Below are positions 1 to 5,371 of a stretch of 5,693 bases of DNA, piece after piece. Position numbers and translations under genes: made by a program. The notes under the pieces are model-generated. The model worked only from the letters and a program-made list of their open reading frames with translations. It did not search any database and was not told the origin of the DNA. The stretch's first letter is position 1. Each line of letters begins with the position of its first letter. Source of the stretch: Dehalococcoidales bacterium (lineage in GTDB: Bacteria > Chloroflexota > Dehalococcoidia > E44-bin15); the NCBI GenBank assembly GCA_012974295.1, contig JAAXQM010000031.1, positions 1-5,693 of the forward strand. Direction: 5' to 3'.

Positions 1-75
1 CTCTATCCTCATCAGCAACAAACCCCTTTTATAAAGCGTTTAGCAGCCCGGGAAGAAGATAATCTTTCCTACTAA
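1..75 (+). CDS. Possible C-terminal end of an unidentified protein (partial, left edge)
   Basis: Frame 1 is open from the window edge to a TAA at 73-75 and gives 24 residues ending in FIKRLAAREEDNLSY. The composition (mixed charged, basic then acidic stretch) looks like a normal soluble protein C-terminus. The other two plus frames stop at 31-33 and 58-60. The gene would converge on def, with the def terminator lying between them, which is a sensible arrangement. I do not recognise the family, and so short a stretch could be open by chance. Confidence 0.35.
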   Translation, partial: LYPHQQQTPFIKRLAAREEDNLSY

Positions 76-112
76 TACTGTACAAACCTATCAAATACGT
101 TTCGTAGAATCC

Positions 113-140
113 AAAAAAGCGGGGCTCTGTAAAAGGCCCC
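113..140 (-). terminator. Rho-independent terminator of the mog-trmD-rplS-priA-def cluster
   Basis: Read on the minus strand, GGGGC (140-136) pairs with GCCCC (125-121) across a 10-base loop. It is followed by GC and six T residues (118-113). It starts about 35 bases after the def stop codon. On the plus strand the same stem is followed by CCATTT without a T-run, so it should act in the minus direction only. The stem is short but all G-C. Confidence 0.7.
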
Positions 141-175
141 CCATTTCCAAGACGCAATTAGCATGAATCATATGA

Positions 176-667
176 CTATATTTCACGTGTTTCCACATCC
201 ACTGTCACCGGCGTAAGTTTGTCTATACTCTCCAGGTGATCGATATAAAGAGTCCCATCCAGGTGGTCAAGCTCATGTTCCAAGGCCTGGGCGAGGAGCC
301 CCTCACCTTTGATGCGAATTTCCCGACCAAAGCGGTCGAGCCCCTTAACCGTGACCTTCTCCGAGCGCTGGATCTCCCCCCTATAACCGGGGATACTGAG
401 GCAACCCTCCTCAATCTGGCGTTCTCCGGACCGCTTCACAATCTTGGGATTCACTAGAACTATAATCTCCTCATCGGGCAACTCGATTACCGCTATCCTC
501 AGAGGGACCCCTACCTGAGGAGCTGCAAGCCCCACACCACCCACCTCACGCATGGTCTCCACCATGTCATCGATGAGCTGCGCTATCGCTCCGTCGATAC
601 TGCTAACACGTTTCGCTTTCTGACGAAGTACCGGGTTATTATAATCAACCATGGGAAGTATTGCCAT
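176..667 (-). CDS. def: Peptide deformylase
   Basis: Removes the formyl group from the N-terminal formyl-methionine of nascent proteins in the cytoplasm, using a divalent metal (usually Fe2+). The 163-residue product has all three family motifs: GVGLAAPQ (residues 44-51), EEGCLS (86-91) and HELDH (131-135). The expected metal ligands are Cys89, His131 and His135, and the catalytic base is Glu132. Length is normal for the family. The ATG start at 667 is supported by GGGGAG at 673-678, five bases upstream. It is last in the minus-strand cluster, 49 bases after priA, and is followed by a terminator. A consensus promoter lies in the priA-def gap, so it probably has its own transcript as well as read-through from priA. 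The usual partner fmt (Met-tRNA formyltransferase) does not follow it here. Confidence 0.97.
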   Translation of the reverse strand: MAILPMVDYNNPVLRQKAKRVSSIDGAIAQLIDDMVETMREVGGVGLAAPQVGVPLRIAVIELPDEEIIVLVNPKIVKRSGERQIEEGCLSIPGYRGEIQRSEKVTVKGLDRFGREIRIKGEGLLAQALEHELDHLDGTLYIDHLESIDKLTPVTVDVETREI

Positions 668-690
668 TAGATCTCCCCAACCGTTTCCAC

Positions 691-720
691 ATTATAGCGG
701 AGGAGGAACTTGTCTGTCAA
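691..720 (-). promoter_or_regulatory. Consensus sigma-70 promoter for def
   Basis: On the minus strand the -35 TTGACA (720-715) and the -10 TATAAT (696-691) are both perfect consensus, separated by 18 bases. The -35 overlaps the priA stop codon (TGA at 719-717). Transcription would begin near 684, giving a leader of roughly 17 bases that contains the def ribosome binding site GGGGAG (678-673). Promoter function is inferred from sequence, but position and match are unusually good. Confidence 0.8.
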
Positions 721-3161
721 AGCAGGCTTACAGGGTCGATGTCGACAACCCATCCGTGAGGAATAGGCACTTCAGCCAGTAGACGTACCGGTTCATCGCC
801 GCGCAGGATGACCTGCCAGCGGAAACGGCCACGCACCCGTGGTATAAAGGCCGGGGAAGGCCCAATGAGCGATATATCCATACCACACGAGTCCCGTTCC
901 TCCTTAAGAACGCGGTGCATTCTCTGAGCCTCTCTCTGGCAAAAGGCGTTAAGGGGATGAACGTAAAGGAGACGCGCCAATCGACTAAACGGGGGGTTCT
1001 GGTACTGACGTCGGAGAGCCATCTCCTGTTTATAGAAGGACAGATAGTCCTGTTTTGCAGCGCAACTGATTGTATAGTGTTCCGGGGTATAGCTCTGAAT
1101 GATAACCTTCCCCGCCAGCGTGCCACGCCCTGCCCTGCCCGCTACCTGGCTCAGCACCTGGAAGGTACGCTCACCAGCTCGAAAATCGGGCAGGTAAAGG
1201 CTGACATCAGCATTGATCACCCCTACCAGGGTAACCAGGGGTAGATCCAGCCCCTTGGCAATCATCTGAGTGCCAATAAGGACGTCCGCCTCATGAGCCA
1301 GGAACTTATCCAGGATCTCCTCGTGGGAATGTTTCCCCCCGGTGACATCGCGGTCCCAGCGCAACAGCCTCGCCTCGGGGAAGGCACGTCCAATTTCATC
1401 CTCCACCTTCTGGGTACCGGTACCGAGGAACTTGATCCTCTTGCTACTGCACTGGGGACAAACAGGGGGCATCGCCCGGTGATAATTGCACCGGTGACAA
1501 ACCAGATCCTCTTTCGTTGAGTGATATGTCAGAGAGACATCGCATCTTTTACAACGCAGCACATATCCACAATCGCGGCACTGTACAAAGGTGGCACTTC
1601 CCCTCCGATTGAGGAAAAGGATCACTTGCTCCTTGGCCGCCAGGGCCTGCTTTATCCCTTCGGTAAGCGATCTACTGAAGATACTCCGGTTTCCCGCCAT
1701 TAGCTCCTGGCGCAGATCAAGAATCTCTATCCTTTTCTCCCCTGTAGCAATCCGCTCCGGTAGCCCCAACAACCGGTAGTGGCCTCTCTGACTACGATAG
1801 TAGCTGGAGACTTCAGGTGTGGCACTGCCCAAAATGACCACCGCACCGGTAAGCTCCGCCAGCTTGATGGCAACACTGCGTGCATGGTAGCGGGGCGAGT
1901 GATCATGCTGTTTGTAAGTCCACTCATGTTCCTCATCGATGACGATGAGACCCAGGTCAGGCTGCGGAGCAAAGATCGCCCCGCGCGACCCGATAACCAC
2001 ATCGAAAGCACCTTCCCTAATTCGCCACCACTCATCAAACTGCTCCCCTGCCGAAAGCTTGCTGTGGAGCACCGCAACCCTGCCCGGGAATCGGGCGGCG
2101 AAGCGCGCGATGGTTTGTGGAGTAAGGGCAATCTCGGGGACCAGAACAATCGCCCGCTTGCCCATAGTAACGACCTGCTCCAGGGCTCGAAGGTATATCT
2201 CCGTCTTCCCGCTACCGGCGACCCCGTGAAGCAGAAAAATGGGCTTCTTATTTTTCACATTCCCCAAACTTCCTGCATCCGCACCCGGGGCAAGGGCTGC
2301 TTTGACCTCGCGCCAGGCGGTCTCCTGCGCCGGGGTGAGGGTTGGGGCTGGTGAAGGTGGAAAGGTGCGATAAGCCAGCGGGTCGCGATACACCCGAACC
2401 TGCTCGATAGTGACGAAGCCCTTTCTTCGCAGCGCTGCCACTGCGGATGCGATGGGGCCAAGGATCTCTTTTGCTTCGGTAAGGGTAATAGGACCAGCTT
2501 GAAGAAGCTTTAATAGTTCTACCTGCTTGGGTGCCCCCCTTGCCTGGAGCAGGTTCGCTATATCCAGCGCTGCCCCAGTATTCAGGCGAAGGTGAGGCAC
2601 CATCTTTGGCCTTACCCTCACCGGCCCCAGCTCGTGGGTTTTTTTAACCAGACCTTTACCCACCAACTGCTCGATAAGCACCATCGCCTCTTTTTTACCC
2701 AGAGCTTTCTCTGCCGCTTTGACCCCGATCTTGCTCTTCCGACTTATGAGATCCAGCAATTCCCTGTGGCGAGGGTCAAGCGAGGAGACAATGCTGTCAG
2801 CAAGATGGGGAACAAGCGTGAGAAAGGTGAGCACTCTCCGCTCAAAGCCGGGGGGCATCATCAGGGCAACGGCATCGAAAAGGGGTGTGAAATAATAATC
2901 GCTGATCCAGCGGGCAAGTTCTATCAGGGGGGGTGATATTATAGGGCGAGGGTCGATGAGGCCAGCAACTTCTCTCGTATCTTCCACGGAGGGATACGCG
3001 GTTAATTCAAGGACCACGCCCTGCAAGAGCCTGGGGCCAAAGGGGACTAAAACTGCGTGCCCCACCATTATATCTGGGGACACTGAATAGCAAAATGTTC
3101 GTCGCTGTGCCCCCGGAGAATTTACCGCTACCTCAGCGTAATTCATCCCCCTTGATTGCAC
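717..3161 (-). CDS. priA: Primosomal protein N' (replication restart helicase PriA)
   Basis: ATP-dependent 3'-5' DNA helicase that recognises stalled forks and D-loops and starts reloading of the replicative helicase. The 814-residue product has an N-terminal 3' DNA-end binding region (about 6-115) and a winged-helix region (about 125-260). The helicase core has Walker A GVAGSGKTE (313-321), DEEH (409-412), GSATPE (445-450), GTQMIAKG (630-637) and QVAGRAGR (672-679). Eight zinc-binding cysteines sit at 528, 531, 537, 540, 555, 558, 568 and 571. The C-terminal domain ends with the typical DIDPVSLL. It is somewhat longer than E. coli PriA (732 residues), partly through a hydrophilic loop at about 291-306 just before Walker A. 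Start: GTG at 3161, chosen because AAAGG lies six bases upstream. The in-frame ATG at 3146 (Met6) has no well-spaced site. It begins 16 bases after rplS and is probably cotranscribed with it. Confidence 0.97.
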   Translation of the reverse strand: MQSRGMNYAEVAVNSPGAQRRTFCYSVSPDIMVGHAVLVPFGPRLLQGVVLELTAYPSVEDTREVAGLIDPRPIISPPLIELARWISDYYFTPLFDAVALMMPPGFERRVLTFLTLVPHLADSIVSSLDPRHRELLDLISRKSKIGVKAAEKALGKKEAMVLIEQLVGKGLVKKTHELGPVRVRPKMVPHLRLNTGAALDIANLLQARGAPKQVELLKLLQAGPITLTEAKEILGPIASAVAALRRKGFVTIEQVRVYRDPLAYRTFPPSPAPTLTPAQETAWREVKAALAPGADAGSLGNVKNKKPIFLLHGVAGSGKTEIYLRALEQVVTMGKRAIVLVPEIALTPQTIARFAARFPGRVAVLHSKLSAGEQFDEWWRIREGAFDVVIGSRGAIFAPQPDLGLIVIDEEHEWTYKQHDHSPRYHARSVAIKLAELTGAVVILGSATPEVSSYYRSQRGHYRLLGLPERIATGEKRIEILDLRQELMAGNRSIFSRSLTEGIKQALAAKEQVILFLNRRGSATFVQCRDCGYVLRCKRCDVSLTYHSTKEDLVCHRCNYHRAMPPVCPQCSSKRIKFLGTGTQKVEDEIGRAFPEARLLRWDRDVTGGKHSHEEILDKFLAHEADVLIGTQMIAKGLDLPLVTLVGVINADVSLYLPDFRAGERTFQVLSQVAGRAGRGTLAGKVIIQSYTPEHYTISCAAKQDYLSFYKQEMALRRQYQNPPFSRLARLLYVHPLNAFCQREAQRMHRVLKEERDSCGMDISLIGPSPAFIPRVRGRFRWQVILRGDEPVRLLAEVPIPHGWVVDIDPVSLL

Positions 3162-3163
3162 AG

Positions 3164-3172
3164 CTCACCTTT
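3164..3172 (-). promoter_or_regulatory. Ribosome binding site deciding the priA GTG start
   Basis: The minus strand reads AAAGGTGAG, with AAAGG six bases from the GTG at 3161-3159. The alternative ATG at 3146-3144 is preceded directly by GGGGG with no spacing, which is too close for normal initiation. The site fills most of the 16-base gap after the rplS stop codon. Confidence 0.65.
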
Positions 3173-3177
3173 TTACC

Positions 3178-3540
3178 CTATTCCTCCGCGCGCTCCACCT
3201 TCACCCTTCTCTCTTTTATGCGTGCCTTTTTGGCGGTGAGCCCGCGCAGGTAATTGAGGTTAGCACGGCGAACCTGTCCGTGTCTAAGTACCTCTACCTT
3301 TTCTATCGAAGGGGATTGAAGGAAAAAGGTTCGTTCCACGCCAACACCGTATGCAATACGTCTCACCGTAAAGCTGGCATTGATGCTACCCTTCCTTACC
3401 CTGAGCACCACCCCCTGAAACATCTGGGTACGCACCCGCTCCCCTTCTACCGCTTTGATGCTCACCTTCACTGTATCTCCGGAGCTAAGCACGGGAATAT
3501 TGGGGTTCGGTACTACGGGAATCAACGTATCGAGATTCAT
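3178..3540 (-). CDS. rplS: 50S ribosomal protein L19
   Basis: Component of the large ribosomal subunit, located at the interface with the 30S subunit. The 120-residue, strongly basic product matches the family along its length. It has SGDTVKVSIKAVEGERVRTQ (about 20-39), FQGVVLRVRKG followed by SFTVRRIAYGVGVERTF, then SPSIEKVEV and the C-terminal signature RRANLNYLRGLTAKKARI (about 91-108). Length is normal. The ATG at 3540 directly follows the trmD TAA (3543-3541) with no spacer, and its GAGGA-type ribosome binding site lies inside the trmD end, so translation is probably coupled to trmD. The trmD-rplS pair is widely conserved in bacteria. The usual upstream rpsP and rimM are absent here. Confidence 0.97.
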   Translation of the reverse strand: MNLDTLIPVVPNPNIPVLSSGDTVKVSIKAVEGERVRTQMFQGVVLRVRKGSINASFTVRRIAYGVGVERTFFLQSPSIEKVEVLRHGQVRRANLNYLRGLTAKKARIKERRVKVERAEE

Positions 3541-4272
3541 TTAATCTTCCTCTCTTTCTATATGCGCCACCAGTATTTTATCTCTATCACTCAATTCTAC
3601 CCGCCCTAAAAGGTCGGGGCGCCGCTTAATCGTACGCCGGAGAGATTGCTCCCTTCGCCAACTGGCGATTTCACCATGATTGCCTGAAAGCAACACATCG
3701 GGCACATCCCACCCGCGAAACGAATGGGGGCGGGTGTACTGGGGATACTCTAAAGTACCGCACGTATGGGAGTCATCCCTAACCGATTCCTCGGACCCAA
3801 GGGCGCCAGGCAATTGACGCACCAGGGCATCTACGACCACCATGGCAGCAAGCTCACCACCGCTCAGGATATAGTCCCCGATGCTGATCTCGTCCGTAAC
3901 CAAGTGCTCCCGTACCCTCTCATCGACGCCCTCATAGTGCCCACATATGAGGATCATCTCCTTATATTTTGCGTGCTCCTCGGCGACCCGCTGATCGAAA
4001 AGCCGACCCTGCGGGGTGAGTAGCAGTACCGGCATCTCAGATGCTCCCTTTACCGCCTCTACTGCAGCGAAGAGGGGCTCCGGCTTCAATACCATCCCCG
4101 GTCCGCCACCATAGGGATAATCATCAACCACATGATGCCTATCGTAAGTGTAATCCCTTATATTATAAATCTCAATATCAACCAGACCATTATCGATAGC
4201 TCGCTTGATGATGCTCTCACCGAAAGGACCGGTGAACATATTAGGGAAAAGAGTTAAGATATGAATATGCAT
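3541..4272 (-). CDS. trmD: tRNA (guanine-37 N1)-methyltransferase
   Basis: Transfers a methyl group from S-adenosylmethionine to N1 of G37, next to the anticodon, and so prevents +1 frameshifting. TrmD is a SPOUT-family trefoil-knot dimer. The 243-residue product shows [12 protein letters not shown] (50-61), LLLTPQGR (83-90), [12 protein letters not shown] (109-120), [13 protein letters not shown] (128-140) and EYPQYTRP (175-182). By motif alignment, Asp167 and Arg152 match the catalytic Asp169 and Arg154 of the E. coli enzyme. The C-terminal region has [18 protein letters not shown], also typical. Length is normal. The ATG at 4272 has GGGAG five bases upstream (4282-4278). It lies 70 bases after mog and abuts rplS. 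Confidence 0.97.
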   Translation of the reverse strand: MHIHILTLFPNMFTGPFGESIIKRAIDNGLVDIEIYNIRDYTYDRHHVVDDYPYGGGPGMVLKPEPLFAAVEAVKGASEMPVLLLTPQGRLFDQRVAEEHAKYKEMILICGHYEGVDERVREHLVTDEISIGDYILSGGELAAMVVVDALVRQLPGALGSEESVRDDSHTCGTLEYPQYTRPHSFRGWDVPDVLLSGNHGEIASWRREQSLRRTIKRRPDLLGRVELSDRDKILVAHIEREED

Positions 4273-4342
4273 TCCCGCTCCCTATACAGCATCCCCGGTT
4301 ATATCGTTTCCCCACACTGACCACATGCTGCAACACCACCAT

Positions 4343-4834
4343 TCAACGCTCCCCACACTCCCCCACTTCACCCCTGAGTACCTCAATAGCATGCGGTAAC
4401 ACGGGTAAAATCACCTCCAGACATTCGCGAACTGCCCTGGGACTGCCGGGGAGGTTGATGATCAAGCTTCCTCCTCTAATACCAGCCACTGCCCGACTGA
4501 GCATCGCCTTTGCAGTCTTCTTCAGGCTCTCAGCCCTCATTGCCTCGACGAACCCCGGCGCACTCCTGTCTAAAACAGCAAGCGTCGCTTCGGGCGTAAC
4601 ATCGCGCGGGGACAACCCTGTGCCCCCCGTTGTAAGGATGAGATCGATGCTCTCTTTATCGGCCCATTCCACGATCTTCGCAGATATAAGCTCCGCTTCA
4701 TCGGGGACAATACCATATTTTACCACCTGAACATCGTAAGCACCAAGTACCTCCCGGATCACTATACTGCTCTCATCTGCTCGCTCGCCTTGCGAACCCT
4801 TATCGCTAATGGTCAGTATTCCTAAAGTAAACAT
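4343..4834 (-). CDS. mog: Molybdopterin adenylyltransferase, MogA/MoaB family
   Basis: Activates molybdopterin by adenylylation before molybdenum insertion, in molybdenum (or tungsten) cofactor synthesis in the cytoplasm. The 163-residue product is a stand-alone MoCF-binding domain. It begins LGILTISDKGSQGERADES (4-22), and has VPDE (43-46), TTGGTG (68-73), PRDVTPEAT (76-84) and LPGSPRA (128-134). Asp45 and Asp78 correspond to the Asp49 and Asp82 residues important in E. coli MogA. MogA and MoaB paralogues cannot be separated safely by eye, so the symbol is the likelier of two. The ATG at 4834 is preceded by GGGTGA. It is the first gene of the minus-strand cluster. No other cofactor gene is next to it, and its functional link to trmD is unclear. 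Its presence implies the organism uses molybdo- or tungsto-enzymes. Confidence 0.92.
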   Translation of the reverse strand: MFTLGILTISDKGSQGERADESSIVIREVLGAYDVQVVKYGIVPDEAELISAKIVEWADKESIDLILTTGGTGLSPRDVTPEATLAVLDRSAPGFVEAMRAESLKKTAKAMLSRAVAGIRGGSLIINLPGSPRAVRECLEVILPVLPHAIEVLRGEVGECGER

Positions 4835-4923
4835 TTCTCACCCAGAGGTAGACAAACCCCTTAGACTACACCCTCTAATAAATGCTATGTTTCTCTGCCA
4901 ATTTAATAACAATTCAGTTCGAA

Positions 4924-4953
4924 GTAATACCGTCATAGCTATCGATATATCAA
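4924..4953 (-). promoter_or_regulatory. Possible promoter of the mog-trmD-rplS-priA cluster
   Basis: The minus strand has TTGATA (4953-4948), an 18-base spacer and TATTAC (4929-4924), matching consensus at five and four of six positions. Transcription would start near 4917, giving a leader of about 80 bases before mog. This is the best candidate I could find in the upstream region, but the -10 is mediocre. Confidence 0.35.
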
Positions 4954-4978
4954 CAATAGGATGAATTGATCCCTATTG
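4954..4978. repeat. 7-bp inverted repeat beside the operon promoter
   Basis: CAATAGG (4954-4960) and CCTATTG (4972-4978) are exact reverse complements separated by 11 bases. The repeat sits directly upstream of the putative -35 at 4953-4948 and just downstream of the gene remnant that stops at 4989. It could be an operator or a decayed terminator of the remnant. There is no clear T-run on either strand. Confidence 0.4.
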
Positions 4979-4988
4979 CAGCTTCCAC

Positions 4989-5177
4989 TTAGGTGCTGCC
5001 GATGCTAATCACCTTTATGCGGAGAGGCATCTCATAAGCCTTGCCCTCCCCTGCCAGCAGACCGGTAATCGTGCAGTTAAACCAGAGGATATCACCACGA
5101 TCTCCACCCATCCAATGATAGTTGGCTGCATTATCAGAGTATCGGTAAAAGCTTCCGTTATCATACCACAGAAGCGG
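4989..5177 (-). pseudogene. C-terminal remnant of an unidentified aromatic-rich protein
   Basis: On the minus strand a frame is open for 62 codons between stop codons at 5180-5178 and 4991-4989. It has no usable start near its beginning. The only ATG with a meaningful product (Met23) has no ribosome binding site. The residues look like real protein: WYDNGSFYRYSDNAANYHW near the start, then GGDRGDILWF, and an end of alternating hydrophobic residues (PLRIKVISIGS). About ten of 62 are aromatic, and three are Trp, as in exported or surface beta-rich domains. The in-frame codons just before the upstream stop (FYR) resemble the later FYRY. I do not recognise the family. The plus-strand mirror frame is also open but has a less protein-like composition. 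A decayed gene end is the simplest reading. Confidence 0.45.
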
Positions 5178-5232
5178 TTACCTGTAAAAGAACTTCAATA
5201 AATCGAGTATTAACGATTCATGGTTAAGAGTA

Positions 5233-5262
5233 TTGACAAAGTGTGTGTAATTGTGTTATAGT
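5233..5262 (+). promoter_or_regulatory. Sigma-70 promoter of mraZ (dcw cluster)
   Basis: TTGACA (5233-5238) is a perfect -35, followed by 18 bases and TATAGT (5257-5262), a five-of-six -10 with an extended TGT just before it. An AT-rich stretch lies upstream. Transcription should start near 5268-5270, leaving a leader of about 100 bases before mraZ. Confidence 0.8.
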
Positions 5263-5269
5263 CGGCATT

Positions 5270-5288
5270 AAAATGGAGAAAAGTGGAG
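5270..5288 (+). promoter_or_regulatory. Putative MraZ operator: two phased AAArTGGAG repeats
   Basis: AAAATGGAG (5270-5278) and AAAGTGGAG (5280-5288) are direct repeats with a 10-bp period, so the TGGAG cores are separated by five bases. Known MraZ operators are direct TGGGN repeats with 5-base spacers in E. coli and AAAGTG(T/G) repeats in Mycoplasma. The spacing and sequence here fit both descriptions closely. The repeats lie at the start of the transcript, where binding would block the promoter. The second copy doubles as the ribosome binding site of the leader ORF, so part of the match could have that cause instead. Confidence 0.6.
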
Positions 5289-5293
5289 TTACA

Positions 5294-5371
5294 GATGATT
5301 AAGTTAGCTAAAGTTCCCGATGGGCGAATATACGAAATTTGTACAATATCGGTTTAGGTGATTAAATTAGC
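5294..5371 (+). repeat. 15-bp imperfect direct repeat in the mraZ leader
   Basis: GATGATTAAGTTAGC (5294-5308) and GGTGATTAAATTAGC (5357-5371) match at 13 of 15 positions and are offset by 63 bases. The first copy contains the ATG of the leader ORF. The second contains most of the mraZ ribosome binding site and ends one base before the mraZ ATG. Confidence 0.6.
5295..5357 (+). CDS. Possible 20-residue leader peptide upstream of mraZ
   Basis: An ATG at 5295 opens 20 codons (MIKLAKVPDGRIYEICTISV) ending at TAG 5355-5357. GTGGAG ends six bases before the ATG, a better-placed ribosome binding site than that of mraZ itself. The stop codon overlaps the AGGTGA (5356-5361) used by mraZ and lies 14 bases before its ATG, so ribosomes finishing here could re-initiate at mraZ. 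There is no run of one amino acid that would suggest classical attenuation. I recognise no family, and translation is not proven. Confidence 0.4.
   Translation: MIKLAKVPDGRIYEICTISV

Larger units (their letters stand above)
4835..5371. other. Intergenic region between divergent mog and mraZ (537 bases)
   Basis: No intact conserved gene is visible here on either strand, and no tRNA or known riboswitch could be recognised. The mog side (4835-4988) is AT-rich and carries a possible promoter, overlapping 8-bp palindromes (ATAGCTAT 4935-4942, TATCGATA 4940-4947, GATATATC 4944-4951) and an inverted repeat. The middle (4989-5177) is a protein-like remnant on the minus strand. The mraZ side (5181-5371) is AT-rich and holds the mraZ promoter, operator-like repeats and a leader ORF. 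Confidence 0.8.

Noticed and set aside
1727..2149. Minus-strand open frame in another phase within priA
   Set aside because: Out-of-frame shadow on the same strand. There is no sign of programmed frameshifting, because the priA frame is intact from start to stop.
1779..2354. Long plus-strand open frame (191 codons) opposite priA
   Set aside because: It lies wholly inside priA on the opposite strand, has no family motif and a proline- and arginine-rich shadow composition. priA shows all helicase motifs in its own frame.
2592..2936. Plus-strand open frame of 114 codons inside priA
   Set aside because: Antisense shadow of the PriA winged-helix region, with no independent ribosome binding site or motif seen.
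4287..4330. CAGCAT/ATGCTG inverted repeat in the mog-trmD gap, and TATAAC (4303-4298) as a possible trmD -10
   Set aside because: Six matching pairs around a 32-base loop are likely by chance in a 70-base gap, and no -35 lies at a suitable distance from TATAAC.
4848..4869. Imperfect hairpin GTAGTC/GTCTAC upstream of the mog ribosome binding site as a molybdenum cofactor riboswitch
   Set aside because: The stem is only four pairs plus a mismatch, and the leader is far too short for the known Moco riboswitch.
4962..5195. Plus-strand open frame mirroring the minus-strand remnant
   Set aside because: It has no start before the ATG at about 5116 and no ribosome binding site. Its residue pattern is less protein-like than that of the minus frame.
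5205..5234. Direct repeat GAGTATT (5205-5211 and 5228-5234) and AATCG/CGATT inverted repeat upstream of the mraZ promoter
   Set aside because: Seven and five bases are too short in AT-rich DNA to stand out, and no phasing with the promoter or operator repeats is visible.
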